Shown: piece by piece, positions 45,229 through 45,514 of the stretch
How positions within the stretch are numbered: the first letter of the stretch is position 1
How the letters are laid out: the number at the start of each line of letters is the position of its first letter
IMG/VR virus record: IMGVR_UViG_3300032829_000016
Coordinates: 1-45,514 of that record
DNA length: 45,514 nt
Reading direction: 5' to 3' (one strand)
DNA from: a virus
Notes under the pieces: generated by a model
The model's input: the letters and a program-made list of their open reading frames with translations, nothing else
What the model was told of the DNA's origin: nothing
Databases searched by the model: none
Translations under genes and position numbers: made by a program

Positions 45229-45495
45229 ATGAGCAAAGACCCCAACGAGCAGATGGCTTCCATGCTCCGGCAAATTCGCGGCCTTCTTCCTGCGACCGAT
45301 GAGTTTATGTCGATGGAATTGCCTTTTGCGGTTCAGCGTTACGTCAATCAACTCGGCTGTAGAGCTAGTGATCCAGTGGCCGCAGCGGCGACAGTCAAAG
45401 ACTTGGAAACCGACCAATACAACAAAGCGTGGTCGCACGTTCTGCGAATACTCAACGAGGAATACGAAGAGCCGGAGAAAGGAGTGAGGGTATAG
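45229..45495 (+). CDS. 88-aa hypothetical protein, first gene of the E2-like module
   Basis: This 88-aa protein is mostly helical and acidic (NEQMASMLRQIRGLL, ELPFAVQRYVNQLG, NKAWSHVLRILNEEYEEPEK). It is not a recognisable beta-grasp ubiquitin-like protein and lacks a C-terminal Gly-Gly. ATG 45229 follows AAGGAGTGAG. The last 37 codons are repeated at positions 1-114, from where the module continues into the zinc-ribbon and E2-like genes. Confidence 0.6.
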   Translation: MSKDPNEQMASMLRQIRGLLPATDEFMSMELPFAVQRYVNQLGCRASDPVAAAATVKDLETDQYNKAWSHVLRILNEEYEEPEKGVRV

Positions 45496-45514
45496 CAAGG
45501 AACTAAAAACATGA
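45382..45514. repeat. Terminal direct repeat (right copy)
   Basis: This is the second copy of the 133-base repeat described at 1-133, differing at 45508. The last four bases begin the gene read in full at 130-330. Confidence 0.9.

Noticed and set aside
45229-45495. Ubiquitin-like partner of the E2-like protein
   Set aside because: The 88-aa protein looks helical and lacks a beta-grasp pattern and a C-terminal Gly-Gly.
1-45514. tRNA genes
   Set aside because: No cloverleaf or T-loop-like segment was recognised by eye on either strand; a tRNAscan-SE run would be decisive.

Overview
The window is an essentially complete genome of a tailed, siphovirus-type bacteriophage. The first 133 bases recur at the right end (45382-45514) with one mismatch, so the molecule was assembled as a circle of about 45.4 kb and genes continue across the window ends. 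The head and tail genes are HK97-like, with a gene-transfer-agent-like tail tip. The host is inferred, with moderate confidence, to be an acidobacterium. The grounds are the recombinase N-terminus (a Cys-rich segment reading CDCRKHLRW), signal peptides ending in FGQ, and fibronectin/chitobiase-type repeat proteins, all styles common in Acidobacteriota. No tRNA, CRISPR array or insertion sequence was seen.

Layout. (1) From 45229 across the ends to 775 lies a small rightward module: an 88-aa protein, a Cys-rich zinc-ribbon-like protein and a 142-aa protein that reads as a ubiquitin-conjugating E2-like fold (prokaryotic E2 family E style). (2) 776-1016 is a repeat-rich non-coding stretch, a candidate attP/operator. 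It precedes a rightward operon (1017-3356) with a divergent tyrosine recombinase and small genes, one of them secreted. (3) A leftward replication and nucleotide operon (11592 down to 3353) encodes an ssDNA-binding-like protein, two PD-(D/E)XK nucleases, a DNA methyltransferase, a phosphoesterase, a dNMP kinase, a TPR protein, a family A DNA polymerase with a zinc-ribbon insertion, and small membrane, HTH and HExxH proteins. (4) From 11832 everything runs rightward: small genes, a primase-polymerase/ATPase, a structured non-coding region that may be an origin (14367-14667), a lysis cluster (two-TM protein, SleB-type endolysin, TM/coiled-coil protein), and HNH nuclease. Then come a radical SAM protein behind a perfect 16-bp palindrome, a stand-alone LigA-Ia-like protein, and the small and large terminase subunits. 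(5) Portal, protease, capsid, connector and head closure follow.

(6) A 9.2-kb receptor/adhesin cassette (25084-34308) sits between head closure and tail terminator. It holds a fibre protein, a collagen-like/CBM/SGNH-hydrolase protein, a chitobiase-repeat protein, two tiny LuxR-type HTH genes and a 1200-aa FN3 protein. Three of the large proteins begin with Sec-type signal peptides, which is odd for virion parts. (7) Tail genes (34328-43683) include a clear programmed -1 frameshift (C CCA AAC plus a hairpin) in the tail assembly chaperone, a tape measure, DUF2460/DUF2163/NlpC-P60 tail-tip proteins and a J-like host-specificity protein. (8) At 44233-44364 two good sigma70-type promoters diverge, the best candidate for a lysogeny switch, followed by small early genes that lead back into the E2-like module.

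The most unusual content is the phage-borne E2-like module, the radical SAM gene with its dyad-rich control region, and the export-signal-bearing receptor cassette with embedded LuxR-type regulators. Promoters, operators, attP and origin are sequence-pattern inferences only.
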